This document shows, piece by piece, positions 8,884 through 17,712 of a stretch of 64,000 nt of DNA. Under the pieces are notes generated by a model that saw nothing but the letters and a program-made list of their open reading frames with translations, was not told the origin of the DNA and did not search any database. Source of the DNA: JBGTFE01 sp036403235 (GTDB taxonomy: Bacteria > Acidobacteriota > Blastocatellia > Pyrinomonadales > Pyrinomonadaceae); contig DASWRI010000066.1 in assembly GCA_036403235.1 (NCBI GenBank), positions 4,186 to 68,185 of the forward strand, read 5' to 3'. The first letter of the stretch is position 1, and each line of letters opens with the position of its first letter. The translations under genes and the position numbers were made by a program.

Positions 8884-9498
8884 ATGAAGATTTTTCCCGC
8901 AATTTTTATTTTTATTTTTTGTTTTAGCGCCTGCGGAAAAATCGAAACTCTCACCAACCTGACGCAGCAGAAAATCGAAACCGAAAAAACGGAAACCGAG
9001 CAGCCCGACGGGCCGCCGATTCTGGAAATTAGGCGGGACGCGAGAGGATTGTGGAGTTTTCCCGGCAAAACGCTTTTTTTTAATTTGTATGAAAACGGCG
9101 TTATCAAGTTTGAATACGAAGACGAGAAAAAAATAGTCAAGGGAAAAATAAACCAGAAAGCCGAAGAGATAAGCACACCGGCGCGCGCAAAAATCAGCAG
9201 TGAAGAGCTGCAAAAATTTAACGAACTGCTCAAATCGGAGGATTTTCAAAAAACGAAAGTCGATTACAAACGAAAATGCTGCTGCACGGATGCGTTTGTC
9301 GATTTCAAAATCAGTTTTACAAACAGCTTGAAGCAAAAAATTATTAATCTGAACAATTATTGCGGTCTCGGCGAATTGACGAATCCGCAAGCGCCCAAAA
9401 TTTCCGACTTTCCGAAAGTTTTAACCGATTTGCTAATTTTGACGGAAAATCTGAGAGCGAAATACCTTCCCGAAAAATCTTCCAATCAACCCGAATAA
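8884..9498 (+). CDS. Putative lipoprotein of unknown function
   Basis: A 204-residue protein starting 5 bp after the anti-sigma gene. It has a hydrophobic leader and a lipobox-like FSAC (Cys17), so it is probably an outer-envelope lipoprotein. The mature part starts with a Thr/Glu/Lys/Gln linker, then a compact mixed domain with a KISSEELQKFNELL helix and an unusual CCC run (about 138-140) that could bind metal or form disulphides. I do not recognise a family. It shares the general plan (helix near the middle, Ile/Phe-rich strands, charged C-terminus) with the lipoprotein at 56925-57587. Confidence 0.7.
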   Translation: MKIFPAIFIFIFCFSACGKIETLTNLTQQKIETEKTETEQPDGPPILEIRRDARGLWSFPGKTLFFNLYENGVIKFEYEDEKKIVKGKINQKAEEISTPARAKISSEELQKFNELLKSEDFQKTKVDYKRKCCCTDAFVDFKISFTNSLKQKIINLNNYCGLGELTNPQAPKISDFPKVLTDLLILTENLRAKYLPEKSSNQPE

Positions 9499-9514
9499 AA
9501 GTTAAAATGCTTTT

Positions 9515-11491
9515 ATGAAAGCAGTTTTTCTTTTGTCTTTTTTATTCCTTTTCTCGATTCTCTCAAACGCGCAGCCGGTCTGGAACGCCAATCTCGACAG
9601 TAAGATAGCGTTTTATCAAACGACCGATTTCGGCATCGTTCTGGCCGGAACCGGCGGCTCGCTCTACGCGCTCGACGCGCAGACGGGCGAAAGACTCTGG
9701 CGCATAAATCATAAAGGTCTCGACGAAACTTCGATTACGCCGATTCCTTCGACCGATTTGATTTTGCTTTCGATTGATGAAGGCGATAAAGCGCGCGTCG
9801 AGGCCGTCGATTTGCTTTCGGGCGAAACGCTCTGGCAAAGCGAAAAGGTCAAAGGCGACGTGATGCAGCTCGCGGTCGAGCCCGAACAGGATTTGCTCGC
9901 GCTCGTTCTGGTCAAAAAAGCAAAAGGCAAAATCGGCGATGAATTTAAACGGACGCCCGTCGTCCATGTTCTCCGGCTTTCAAACGGCGACGAGCTTTGG
10001 AAAAAAGATTTGGAATCCGACATCCAGATGATGCCCGCCAATTTTACGGAAAACGCTGACGTCGCATACACGCTCGACAATTATCGCCCGCCGTTGATGC
10101 TCGACGGCAAACTTTATCTTTTTTACGAGGGCGCGACCAGCTTTGACGCAAAAACCGGCCGGGAAGGCGAGCGCGAGCGATTCAAAATTAACGAAGACGG
10201 CCTGGCGCTGACCGAAGCCGACCCGGTTTTTGACGAGAAAAACATTTACACATCGGGCCGCGGAAAGGTGCGCGCCGTCAATCGCAAAACCGGAAAAGTG
10301 GATTGGGAAGCGAAGGATTTGGGCGTGACGCCCGAGATGGCGGTCGTCGGAAACGTTTTATACGTCAGAACCGGCGGCCAGTTTACGCGCATCAAGGACG
10401 GCGAAACGGACGAAAAAGGCCCTTTCGGCGTTTCGGCCATCGACACCAAAAACGGCAAAACGCTCTGGCGCTACAAAGGCGCGGACAAAGGTTTGACGAA
10501 TTTTGTTTTCGCCGACGCCGGCAAGATTCTGGTCGCCGACAAAGACGATTTAATCGAGATTGACGCGCGAACGGGCAAGAAAATCACCGAGTTTGAACAC
10601 AAAGTCGAAAAAGCGCAGTTTATTTTGATAAACGAAAGCGGCGCGGCGGTCGTCGGCGGACGCGACGAAATTGCGGCTTTTTCGATTGCCGAACGCGAAA
10701 CGCGAAATGCGGAATTGAAAAATCAGGGCGATGCGCAATTTCAAAACTCGTTTCTCGAAATCAAAACTCAAAACTCAAAGCTCAAAACTCAAAACGAGCT
10801 CTGGCGCGTCAAACACAAAGCGCCTTCGCGCGGCGTTTTCCGCATCGTCGCCGGAATCGCTCTGCGCGCCGCCGCGCTCTATTTCAGATACGGCGGTCTG
10901 GCGACTTCGGCTTTAAATATTATTCAGGGCGCAAACGTCGCGCGTTCGATTTTGTCGCTTCGCTGGTCGGGCTTAAAATCGCGCTTTTCGTCGTTTGATT
11001 TGACGACGCTGGCGACGAATTCGGCGAAAAATTACATCGCCAACCGCATCAGCGTGTTCGGCGTCGCCGCGCGCACGCCGAATCTCTTAAATCGCATCAA
11101 CGGTTTGCAGATAAACATTCCGACTTCTTCAGGCATTCGCGGGCAAATTATCGGCGGCGCGATAAATCGAGCGACGCCGACGCGCGCCGACGTGCAGGAA
11201 AGCCTGCTCGACCGGCTCGACCCGGTCCGGCAGGTCGAAAAGCTTTCCGATTATCTTCTGCGCCGCAAGCGTCTGGCCGATTTACGCGGAAATTATATGT
11301 ATTTTTACACGGATTTGCCGAAGCCGTTTGATAAAAAAGGCCTCGTCGGCGTCAACGTTCACACGGGCAAAGACACGCGTTTCGTTTTAATCTCCGACCC
11401 CGACGCGCGTTTTACGACCGACGAAACCGTCGGTCTGCTTTATTCGGCGGACGGCAATAAATTGCAGGCGTTTGACGTTTTGGACAAGTGA
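9515..11491 (+). CDS. Exported PQQ-like beta-propeller protein
   Basis: A 658-residue protein with a signal peptide ending at about SNAQP. The first 400 residues are a PQQ/quinoprotein-type propeller with repeated blade signatures (YALDAQTGERLWR, VDLLSGETLWQ, VNRKTGKVDWE, IDTKNGKTLWR, IDARTGKKI). The second part is less repetitive. Such propellers commonly act in binding or scaffolding; no dehydrogenase active-site motif is seen. Oddly, the region 10740-10798 codes a simple run made of five heptamers of the TCAAAAC type, giving a polar linker rich in Lys, Thr, Gln, Asn and Ser; this looks like a repeat expansion inside the gene. Neighbours are exported proteins transcribed the same way. Confidence 0.88.
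   Translation: MKAVFLLSFLFLFSILSNAQPVWNANLDSKIAFYQTTDFGIVLAGTGGSLYALDAQTGERLWRINHKGLDETSITPIPSTDLILLSIDEGDKARVEAVDLLSGETLWQSEKVKGDVMQLAVEPEQDLLALVLVKKAKGKIGDEFKRTPVVHVLRLSNGDELWKKDLESDIQMMPANFTENADVAYTLDNYRPPLMLDGKLYLFYEGATSFDAKTGREGERERFKINEDGLALTEADPVFDEKNIYTSGRGKVRAVNRKTGKVDWEAKDLGVTPEMAVVGNVLYVRTGGQFTRIKDGETDEKGPFGVSAIDTKNGKTLWRYKGADKGLTNFVFADAGKILVADKDDLIEIDARTGKKITEFEHKVEKAQFILINESGAAVVGGRDEIAAFSIAERETRNAELKNQGDAQFQNSFLEIKTQNSKLKTQNELWRVKHKAPSRGVFRIVAGIALRAAALYFRYGGLATSALNIIQGANVARSILSLRWSGLKSRFSSFDLTTLATNSAKNYIANRISVFGVAARTPNLLNRINGLQINIPTSSGIRGQIIGGAINRATPTRADVQESLLDRLDPVRQVEKLSDYLLRRKRLADLRGNYMYFYTDLPKPFDKKGLVGVNVHTGKDTRFVLISDPDARFTTDETVGLLYSADGNKLQAFDVLDK
10761..10795. repeat. Heptamer tandem repeat inside a coding region
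   Basis: Five exact-register units TCAAAAC, TCAAAAC, TCAAAGC, TCAAAAC, TCAAAAC, flanked by CTCGTTT (10747-10753) and its inverted copy AAACGAG (10792-10798). The reading frame of the propeller gene stays open through it. Confidence 0.9.
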
Positions 11492-11519
11492 TTTTCAATA
11501 CACGGATTTTAAAATAAAT

Positions 11520-11591
11520 TAACCGCAGATTTGCGCGGATAGACACGGATAATTTTTCTAAATCCGTGAGCATCTGTGTTAATCTGTGGTT
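11520..11591. repeat. Dispersed imperfect inverted repeat upstream of the M28 peptidase
   Basis: AACCGCAGATT at 11521 pairs with AATCTGTGGTT ending at 11591, and an inner stem CACGGAT (11534-11540)/ATCCGTG (11552-11558) closes a hairpin. It belongs with the elements at 7680, 21148 and 60321. Similar CTGTGTCT words continue into the start of the following gene. Confidence 0.75.
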
Positions 11592-11618
11592 TCATTTCCT
11601 TTTTGCTAATTCAAAACT

Positions 11619-12983
11619 ATGAAATCAAAAATTATTTTTGTTTTGTTTCTGTGTCTCTGTGTCTCTGTGGTTCATTCCTTCGCGCAGAAAGCGCAGAAAA
11701 AGGCGAAGCCGAACGCCGATATTCAAAAAATGCTGAAGGAAATTTCGGCGAAAAATATCGAAAATTCGATTCGCAAGCTCGTTTCCTTCGGCACGCGCAA
11801 CACTTTGTCCGAGCAGAATAATCCGGCGCGCGGCATCGGCGCGGCGCGCGACTGGATTTACGCGGAATTTCAAAAAATCGCGACCGATTGCGGAAATTGC
11901 CTGACCGTCGAAAAGCAGTCGTTCGAACAGCCGAAAGCCAATCGCGTTCCGCAGCCGACCGTTTTGACAAACGTCGTCGCCACTTTGAAAGGCGCTGCCG
12001 ACCCGGATAGAGTTTACGTCGTTTCCGGTCATTACGATTCGATGTGCACGTCGCCGACGGACGCGGCGTGCGACGCGCCGGGCGCCAACGACGACGCTTC
12101 CGGTTCGGCGGCCGTTATCGAGATGGCGCGCGTCATGAGCAAGCGAAAATTTGACGCGACGATAATTTTTATGACCGTCGCGGGCGAAGAACAAGGCCTG
12201 CTCGGCGCGACCTATTTTGCCGAGCAGGCGAAGCAGAAAAAGATGGACATCGAGGCAATGTTCACCAACGACATCATCGGCGGCGCGATGCTTTTCAAAA
12301 ATGCGGCCAACCGGCAGACCGTTCGCGTTTTCAGCGAAGGCGTTCCGTCGAACGAAACCGAAGCCGAGGCAAACACACGGCGCGGAACGGGCGGCGAAAA
12401 CGATTCGGCTTCGCGCCAGCTCGCCCGCTTTGTAAAGGAAACCGCCGATTTATACTCGCCGAAATTCAGCGTGATTATGGTTTATCGCCGCGACCGATAT
12501 TTGCGCGGCGGCGACCACATTCCGTTTCTCGAACGCGGATTTACCGCCGTCCGCATTACCGAGACGAACGAAGATTACAACCGGCAGCATCAAAATGTGC
12601 GGACGGAAAACGGCGTCGAATACGGCGATTTGCCCGATTTCGTCGATTTTGAATACGTCGCCAACGTCGCGCGCGTCAACGCCGCATCGCTGGCGCGGCT
12701 GGCGCTTGCCCCGGCGCGCCCGAAAAACGTCGGCATGGTGACGGCGCGGCTCGGAAACGACACGGAGCTTAAATGGGACGCCGTCCCGGCAGCGGATTTG
12801 GCGGGTTACGAAATCGTCTGGCGCGACACGACTTCTCCGGTCTGGACAAATTCTTTGAGCGTCGGAAACGTGCAGAATTTTGTGATGAAAGCGATGTCGA
12901 AGGACAATTATTTTTTCGGCGTGCGCGCCGTCGATAAAGACGGAAATAAAAGTCCGGTGAGCTTTCCGAAGCCGGTCAGGTAA
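11619..12983 (+). CDS. Secreted M28 family zinc metallopeptidase
   Basis: A 454-residue exported peptidase with a signal peptide cleaved near SFAQ. The dinuclear zinc site of family M28 is visible: His138 (SGHYDS), bridging Asp158 (GANDDASG), Glu190/Glu191 (AGEEQGLLG; general base and ligand), Asp218 (TNDIIGG) and His300 (GDHIPFLERG). A C-terminal fibronectin-III-like domain (about 365-454; ELKWDAVPAADLAGYEI) follows. The likely role is aminopeptidase-type cleavage of extracellular peptides. The signal peptide is partly encoded by a period-8 simple repeat (around 11645-11672) similar to dispersed elements nearby. Confidence 0.92.
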   Translation: MKSKIIFVLFLCLCVSVVHSFAQKAQKKAKPNADIQKMLKEISAKNIENSIRKLVSFGTRNTLSEQNNPARGIGAARDWIYAEFQKIATDCGNCLTVEKQSFEQPKANRVPQPTVLTNVVATLKGAADPDRVYVVSGHYDSMCTSPTDAACDAPGANDDASGSAAVIEMARVMSKRKFDATIIFMTVAGEEQGLLGATYFAEQAKQKKMDIEAMFTNDIIGGAMLFKNAANRQTVRVFSEGVPSNETEAEANTRRGTGGENDSASRQLARFVKETADLYSPKFSVIMVYRRDRYLRGGDHIPFLERGFTAVRITETNEDYNRQHQNVRTENGVEYGDLPDFVDFEYVANVARVNAASLARLALAPARPKNVGMVTARLGNDTELKWDAVPAADLAGYEIVWRDTTSPVWTNSLSVGNVQNFVMKAMSKDNYFFGVRAVDKDGNKSPVSFPKPVR

Positions 12984-13027
12984 ATTGAAAAAATCGTTTT
13001 AATTACTAAAAAAGGTTGTTTATATAA

Positions 13028-13161
13028 ATTTCCTGTAATAAAATTCTGAAACGTCGTTTGTATCTCGATTTGCGCCGGAAAAGCGCTCTGCAAGTGCCGG
13101 ACGCGGTCGAGATTCCGCTGCCGAAAGCGCGCCCGGCGATGCCGGAATTAGAGTTGGTTTG
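13028..13161 (+). pseudogene. Possible C-terminal remnant of a lost gene
   Basis: Codons from about 13028 to the TGA at 13159-13161 read with Arg/Lys/Pro-rich, codon-biased sequence (including RRLYLDLRRKSALQVPD) but there is no start codon and an in-frame stop lies just upstream. GC content is gene-like, unlike the flanking AT-rich spacer. It may be a fragment of a deleted gene; the family is not recognised. Confidence 0.25.
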
Positions 13162-13171
13162 AGATTAAAGG

Positions 13172-13211
13172 AAAAGGCAGGCAGCTTATAAAATATTGCT
13201 GCCTGCCTTTT
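13172..13211. terminator. Strong bidirectional intrinsic terminator
   Basis: A perfect 14-bp stem: AAAAGGCAGGCAGC (13172-13185) pairs with GCTGCCTGCCTTTT (13198-13211) with a 12-nt AT-rich loop. It is flanked by A and T runs and sits between the convergent M28 peptidase and the secreted protein at 13240, so it can serve both. Confidence 0.9.
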
Positions 13212-13239
13212 CGATTAAAAACCGCCCGGTTAGGCGAAA

Positions 13240-13779
13240 TCAGAAGCTGAAATAACCGTTGCCCTGAACCTCGTTTGAGCTTAAATCGGTCGACACGTCG
13301 CACACGCCGTTAATGCTTTCGCTTTCCTTTCCCTTGAATATTCCCAATCCGCCCGTCGCCTGCAAATTGATTTGCGTTCGTTTGGAAATAATTTTTCCGT
13401 CGCCGTTTTCTCTCAGGCTGATACTGCCGCCCGAGACCTGGCCGTAAAGCGTTCCGGCATATCGATTATCGCGAAAAACCACCAGAGTCCACGAGCCGCC
13501 CATCACGCCGAAACCGTTTCCGTTATGATTCTGCGTGTTGAAATAGTTCAGCGAGACGGTCAAATGCCAGCTTTCCGTTTCGCCGTAACTGTTTAGCGCG
13601 AACGTGTCTCCGTAGCACATGCCGCTGCCTATCTCACAAGTTGCCGGCGTCGTTTCCGCGCCGGTGTAGATACCAATCGGAGCAAAGCCGCCGCTTGTGT
13701 TCTGAGCCGTCGCCGCGCTCGCCATCGAACCAATTGCCAAAATTACCATCAACGCTATTTTTGTCATCTGCTTAGTCAT
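13240..13779 (-). CDS. Small secreted protein of unknown function
   Basis: A 179-residue protein with a clear signal peptide (cleavage near SAATAQ). The mature part is Gly/Asn/Ser-rich with alternating hydrophobic residues, as in an all-beta domain; it has three cysteines (two near CEIGSGMC and one near the C-terminus). A good ribosome site (AAGGAG, 10-11 bases before the ATG on the minus strand) supports the start. No family was recognised. Its leader contains a perfect 15-bp hairpin (13826-13866). The gene is isolated between a terminator and the divergent ECF sigma gene. Confidence 0.75.
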   Translation of the reverse strand: MTKQMTKIALMVILAIGSMASAATAQNTSGGFAPIGIYTGAETTPATCEIGSGMCYGDTFALNSYGETESWHLTVSLNYFNTQNHNGNGFGVMGGSWTLVVFRDNRYAGTLYGQVSGGSISLRENGDGKIISKRTQINLQATGGLGIFKGKESESINGVCDVSTDLSSNEVQGNGYFSF

Positions 13780-13825
13780 TTTTTTTATCTCCTTTTTATT
13801 TTTTTTATAATTACTTTTCGAAAAT

Positions 13826-13866
13826 CGATTCGAGCGGCGCGAGGGCTTCAGGCGCCGCTCGAATCG
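13826..13866. promoter_or_regulatory. Perfect 15-bp inverted repeat in the divergent spacer
   Basis: CGATTCGAGCGGCGC (13826-13840) and its exact reverse complement (13852-13866) flank an 11-nt loop. It lies 47 bp upstream of the secreted-protein start and 250 bp upstream of the ECF sigma gene. No T tract follows on either side, so an mRNA leader hairpin or operator is more likely than a terminator. The rest of the 336-bp spacer (13780-14115) is AT-rich with only the promoter noted separately. Confidence 0.6.
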
Positions 13867-14044
13867 GCATGTTCAGCCTCCAGCAGGACTGAACCATACG
13901 AAAAACTTAAATTTTCAAACGCTCGTTTTTGCGTCTCTATTTATTAACGCAACGACGGGCGCAAAATCGGCTCAAATTATTTTTCGCGTTATTTGAAAAA
14001 GTTTTAGTAAGGAAAAATCGAGGTTTGCAGAGTTTTAAATTTTG

Positions 14045-14073
14045 TTGACTTAGATTTCGAATCGGTCTATGAT
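14045..14073 (+). promoter_or_regulatory. Sigma-70-type promoter for the ECF sigma/kinase genes
   Basis: TTGACT (14045-14050), a 17-bp spacer, and TATGAT (14068-14073), 42 bp upstream of the start codon. A ribosome site CGGAGA precedes the ATG at 14116. Confidence 0.7.
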
Positions 14074-14115
14074 TGCCGCAACTATCCAGCAAATTCAAAA
14101 AACGGAGATTTCTTT

Positions 14116-14682
14116 ATGGATGATTCCAGACGCGGAGAAATAACCGAGATGTTAAAGGCTTGCAGCGGCGGCAACCGCGAGGCGATGGACAGGCTCGTTC
14201 CGCTCGTTTATGACGAGCTGCACCGGCAGGCGCATCGATATCTTAACCGCGAGCGACAAAATCACACTTTACAGACGACCGCGCTCGTTCACGAGGCTTA
14301 TCTGCGTCTTATCGAGCAGCGTTTTGTCGATTGGCAGAACCGCGCCCATTTTTTCGGAATGGCGGCAAATATGATGCGGCGCATTCTGGTCAATTACGCC
14401 AATCACGCGCATCGCCTGAAACGCGGCGGCGCGGACGAAACTTTGCCGCTCGAAGAAGCTTTGTCCGTCGCCAGCGAAGACCGCGACGTTGATTTGCTGG
14501 CGCTCGACAAAGCCTTAAACGAGCTGGCTGCATTGGACGAGCGGCAGGCAAACATCGTCGAGCTTCGCTATTTCAGCGGTTTGAGCATCGAGGAAACGGC
14601 GGAAGTTTTGCGCCTCTCGCCCGCGACCGTCAAGCGCGATTGGAGTATGGCAAAAGCGTGGCTGCGCTCTGAAATCGGCTGA
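14116..14682 (+). CDS. ECF sigma factor of the kinase-associated type
   Basis: A 188-residue ECF sigma factor with region 2 (about 10-95; YDELHRQAHRYLNRERQNH, LVHEAYLRLIEQ) and region 4 (about 130-185; LSIEETAEVLRLSPATVKRDW). The sequence resembles the group found in acidobacteria and planctomycetes beside Hanks kinases (TIGR02999-like). No anti-sigma gene is adjacent; instead the next gene, 12 bp later, is a membrane serine/threonine kinase, which in this class probably activates the sigma factor by phosphorylation. A clear promoter lies 42 bp upstream. Confidence 0.92.
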   Translation: MDDSRRGEITEMLKACSGGNREAMDRLVPLVYDELHRQAHRYLNRERQNHTLQTTALVHEAYLRLIEQRFVDWQNRAHFFGMAANMMRRILVNYANHAHRLKRGGADETLPLEEALSVASEDRDVDLLALDKALNELAALDERQANIVELRYFSGLSIEETAEVLRLSPATVKRDWSMAKAWLRSEIG

Positions 14683-14694
14683 GGAAAAACCGGG

Positions 14695-17631
14695 ATGAAC
14701 CGCGAAGATTATCAAAAAGTAAAAAAAATCTTTCAGGCCGCGCTCGACCTCGCGCCCGACGAACGCGCCGCTTTTCTCGATAAAGCCTGCGCCGGAAATA
14801 AAGACTTGCGCCGCGAAGTCGAAAAATTGCTCGATTCGTTTGAAAGCGGTTATCTCGAACGACCCGCTATCAGCGAGATGGCTGAGACGCTTGTCGCCGG
14901 CGGTTTGGTAGACGGGCAAATCGTCGGGCGCTACAAAATCCGCGAGAAAATCGGCGCGGGCGGAATGGGCGAAGTTTTTGCGGCCGAAGATACGCGCCTG
15001 AAGCGAAAAATCGCCTTGAAAATTCTGCCCGCGATGCTCAGTTTGGACAAAGAACGTCTGCGCCGTTTCGAGCAGGAAGCGTGCGCGGCGTCCGCCTTGA
15101 ATCATCCGAATATTTTGACCGTTCACGAATTCGGCGCGGAAGACGGAACGATTTTTATCGCCTCGGAATTTGTCAAAGGCGAAACTTTGCGCGAGCGGCT
15201 CGATGCCGGCTCGCTCGATTTGGACGAAACTCTCGACGTTGCCGCGCAGATTGCCGCCGCGCTCAACGCCGCGCACGAATCGGGAATCGTTCACCGCGAC
15301 ATCAAGCCGGAAAATATAATGCTGCGCGCCGACGGTTTGGTAAAAGTTCTCGATTTCGGTCTGGCAAAGCTCATCGAGAAGAAAGATGCGCCGGTTGACG
15401 CCGAAGGCGAAACGCTGGCGCAGGTCAATACGATGCCCGGTTTGGTGATGGGAACGACGGCGTATATGTCGCCGGAACAGGCGCGCGGGCTGCCAACCGA
15501 CGCGCGCAGCGACATTTGGAGTCTCGGCGTCGTGTTCTATGAAATGCTCGCCGGGCGCGCACCATTTACGGGCGAAACGACGAGCGACAAAATCGCTTCA
15601 ATCTTAAAAAGCGAAGCCGCGCCGCTCGACGAAAACACGCCGCCGGAGCTAAATCGAATCATCGGAAAAACGTTGCGAAAGAATCGTGACGAGCGTTATC
15701 AAACCGTTAAGGATTTATTGATTGACCTGAAAAATCTGCGCCGGGAATTAGACGCCCGCGCCGGAACGTGGCAGTCCGGCTCGCCGGTCAGCGGCGGTTC
15801 GCAGTCGGCGGCGATAACGGACGATACGGCCGCCCAGTCAACCATTGTGTTTCAGCCCGACACCGCTCCAAACATAGTCAGCGAAACCAAAATGCGGCAG
15901 GGCATCGTCTTGCCGCCGTTAGCGATAGCGGTAATTATCTTCTTGCTGGCAGTCGCCGGTTTCGGTATGTATAAGCTGGTCGCATCGTTCCGGCAGTCAG
16001 CCGAATCGTTTCAGAAGATGCGGCTCACAAAGCTGACTTACACGGGAGACGCCGCAGACGAGCAGGTAGCCGTTTCGCCGGACGGCAAATACGTCGCATA
16101 CGTAATTCAGGAAGCCGAGCTAAAAAGTCTCTGGGTAAAACAGGCGGCAACTTCGAGCAATGTGCAGATTGTGCCGCCGACGGAAGCCGCATACGGCGGC
16201 GTGATTTTTTCGCGTGACGGCAACTATATTTACTACTCGATGCGACCGAAAAAAGGCGCGTCGGCGCTTTACCGGATTCCCGTTCTGGGCGGCAATGCGC
16301 GGAAGTTAATCGAAAACGTTGACGGAGCGATGGCCTGTTCGCCCGACGGCAGCCGCATCGCTTTTACGCGCGGGAAAGACTTGATGATTGCCGATACCAA
16401 CGGCGGCGCGGAGCAGCTTGTCGCGACCGCTTCGGACGGCGGCGGCTGGCGCGCGCTGGCGTGGTCGCCCGACGGAAAAGTTATCGTTACGACCGATTTT
16501 TCGATGGTTGAAAGTAATCTGCATTTGATTGAAATAGCGGTTAAAGACGGAACAAAAAAAGCGATTGAATCGCCCGCGTGGCTCGGCGTAACCGGAATAA
16601 ACTGGCTGCCTGACGGGAGCGGGCTGATTTTAACCGGACGCGATTTTGAAACACAATTATCGCAAATCTGGCTGATTAGTTATCCCGCCGGCAAGCTTCG
16701 CAAGATATCCAACGACCTGAACAATTATAAAGGCTTAAGTCTCACCGCAGACGGCAAATCAATGGTCAGCCTGCAGCAGGAATTGCTCTCGAATATCTGG
16801 GTCGTGCCGAACGACGCTGCCAATTCGGCTCGCCAGATTACGTTTGATAAAGGCAAAGACGAAGGTCTCTCAGGCATCGCCTGGACTTCCGACGGCAGAA
16901 TCGTTTATACCGTCAGAATTACCGGAACACAGGATTTGTGGATTATAAATGAAGACGGCAGCGGCAACCGGCAATTAACCTTTAACGCGCGGGCTAATTT
17001 CTCGCCCGCCGTTTCGCCCGACAATCAATATATCGTTTTTGTTTCCAATCGCTCGGGCAGCGCAAATATCTGGAGAATGGATTTGGACGGCGGCAATTTG
17101 AAACAACTGACCGATAATTCCGGCGCGAGCGGCGCGCCCTACGTTTCGCCCGACGGCAAATGGGTTATTTATCAATTCAACGGCGAGAAAACGACTGTTT
17201 GGAAAGTGAGCATCGACGGCGGCACGCCAATTCAGTTGACCGACGCGCCGGCGGGCAGACCTGTCGTTTCGCCCGACGGAGAGTTTTTCGCCTGCGGTTA
17301 CGGCGAAGGCACGATCGATTCTCCGATGAAACTTGGTATCGTGCCTTTTTCGGGCGGCCAGCCGACGAAAATTCTCGATTTACCGGCCGTCGTCGAATCG
17401 AGAAACTTTCGCTGGACTTCCGACGGAAAGGCGATAATTTACGCCGGCAACCGCGACCGGATTTATAATTTGTGGAGTCAATCTCTGGACGGCGGCGCGC
17501 CGAAACAGTTGACCGATTTCAAATCCGACCGTGTTTTCCGGTTCGATTTTTCCAGCAAAGGTTTTGGCTTCGCCCTGGCGCGCGGTCATGAAAGCTCTGA
17601 CGTTATTATGATCGATAATTTCAGGGAATAA
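14695..17631 (+). CDS. Membrane serine/threonine kinase with TolB-like beta-propeller sensor
   Basis: A 978-residue Hanks-type kinase. The N-terminal helical region (1-75) precedes the kinase domain (about 80-350): GAGGMGEVF glycine loop, Lys109, catalytic Asp202 in HRDIKPEN, and Asp220 in DFGLAKL. One transmembrane helix lies at about 405-425. The periplasmic C-terminus (about 440-978) is a six-bladed WD40/TolB-like propeller with repeated SPDGKYVAYV-type blades (SPDGSRIAF, SPDGKWVIYQ, SPDGEFFAC). It probably senses an extracytoplasmic ligand and phosphorylates the cotranscribed ECF sigma factor, whose gene ends 12 bp upstream. The substrate link is inferred from context. Confidence 0.93.
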   Translation: MNREDYQKVKKIFQAALDLAPDERAAFLDKACAGNKDLRREVEKLLDSFESGYLERPAISEMAETLVAGGLVDGQIVGRYKIREKIGAGGMGEVFAAEDTRLKRKIALKILPAMLSLDKERLRRFEQEACAASALNHPNILTVHEFGAEDGTIFIASEFVKGETLRERLDAGSLDLDETLDVAAQIAAALNAAHESGIVHRDIKPENIMLRADGLVKVLDFGLAKLIEKKDAPVDAEGETLAQVNTMPGLVMGTTAYMSPEQARGLPTDARSDIWSLGVVFYEMLAGRAPFTGETTSDKIASILKSEAAPLDENTPPELNRIIGKTLRKNRDERYQTVKDLLIDLKNLRRELDARAGTWQSGSPVSGGSQSAAITDDTAAQSTIVFQPDTAPNIVSETKMRQGIVLPPLAIAVIIFLLAVAGFGMYKLVASFRQSAESFQKMRLTKLTYTGDAADEQVAVSPDGKYVAYVIQEAELKSLWVKQAATSSNVQIVPPTEAAYGGVIFSRDGNYIYYSMRPKKGASALYRIPVLGGNARKLIENVDGAMACSPDGSRIAFTRGKDLMIADTNGGAEQLVATASDGGGWRALAWSPDGKVIVTTDFSMVESNLHLIEIAVKDGTKKAIESPAWLGVTGINWLPDGSGLILTGRDFETQLSQIWLISYPAGKLRKISNDLNNYKGLSLTADGKSMVSLQQELLSNIWVVPNDAANSARQITFDKGKDEGLSGIAWTSDGRIVYTVRITGTQDLWIINEDGSGNRQLTFNARANFSPAVSPDNQYIVFVSNRSGSANIWRMDLDGGNLKQLTDNSGASGAPYVSPDGKWVIYQFNGEKTTVWKVSIDGGTPIQLTDAPAGRPVVSPDGEFFACGYGEGTIDSPMKLGIVPFSGGQPTKILDLPAVVESRNFRWTSDGKAIIYAGNRDRIYNLWSQSLDGGAPKQLTDFKSDRVFRFDFSSKGFGFALARGHESSDVIMIDNFRE

Positions 17632-17712
17632 TGTTACGAAACGGGGCGAAAAGAAATTTTAGCCCGAAATAAACCGGAAGGTTTTTAACTGACCGAAAAA
17701 AGGAGATTTATT

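Noticed and set aside
10303..10563. Arg-rich frames inside larger genes
   Set aside because: These are shifted frames of GC-rich codons within clear genes and have Arg/Ala/Gly-dominated composition.
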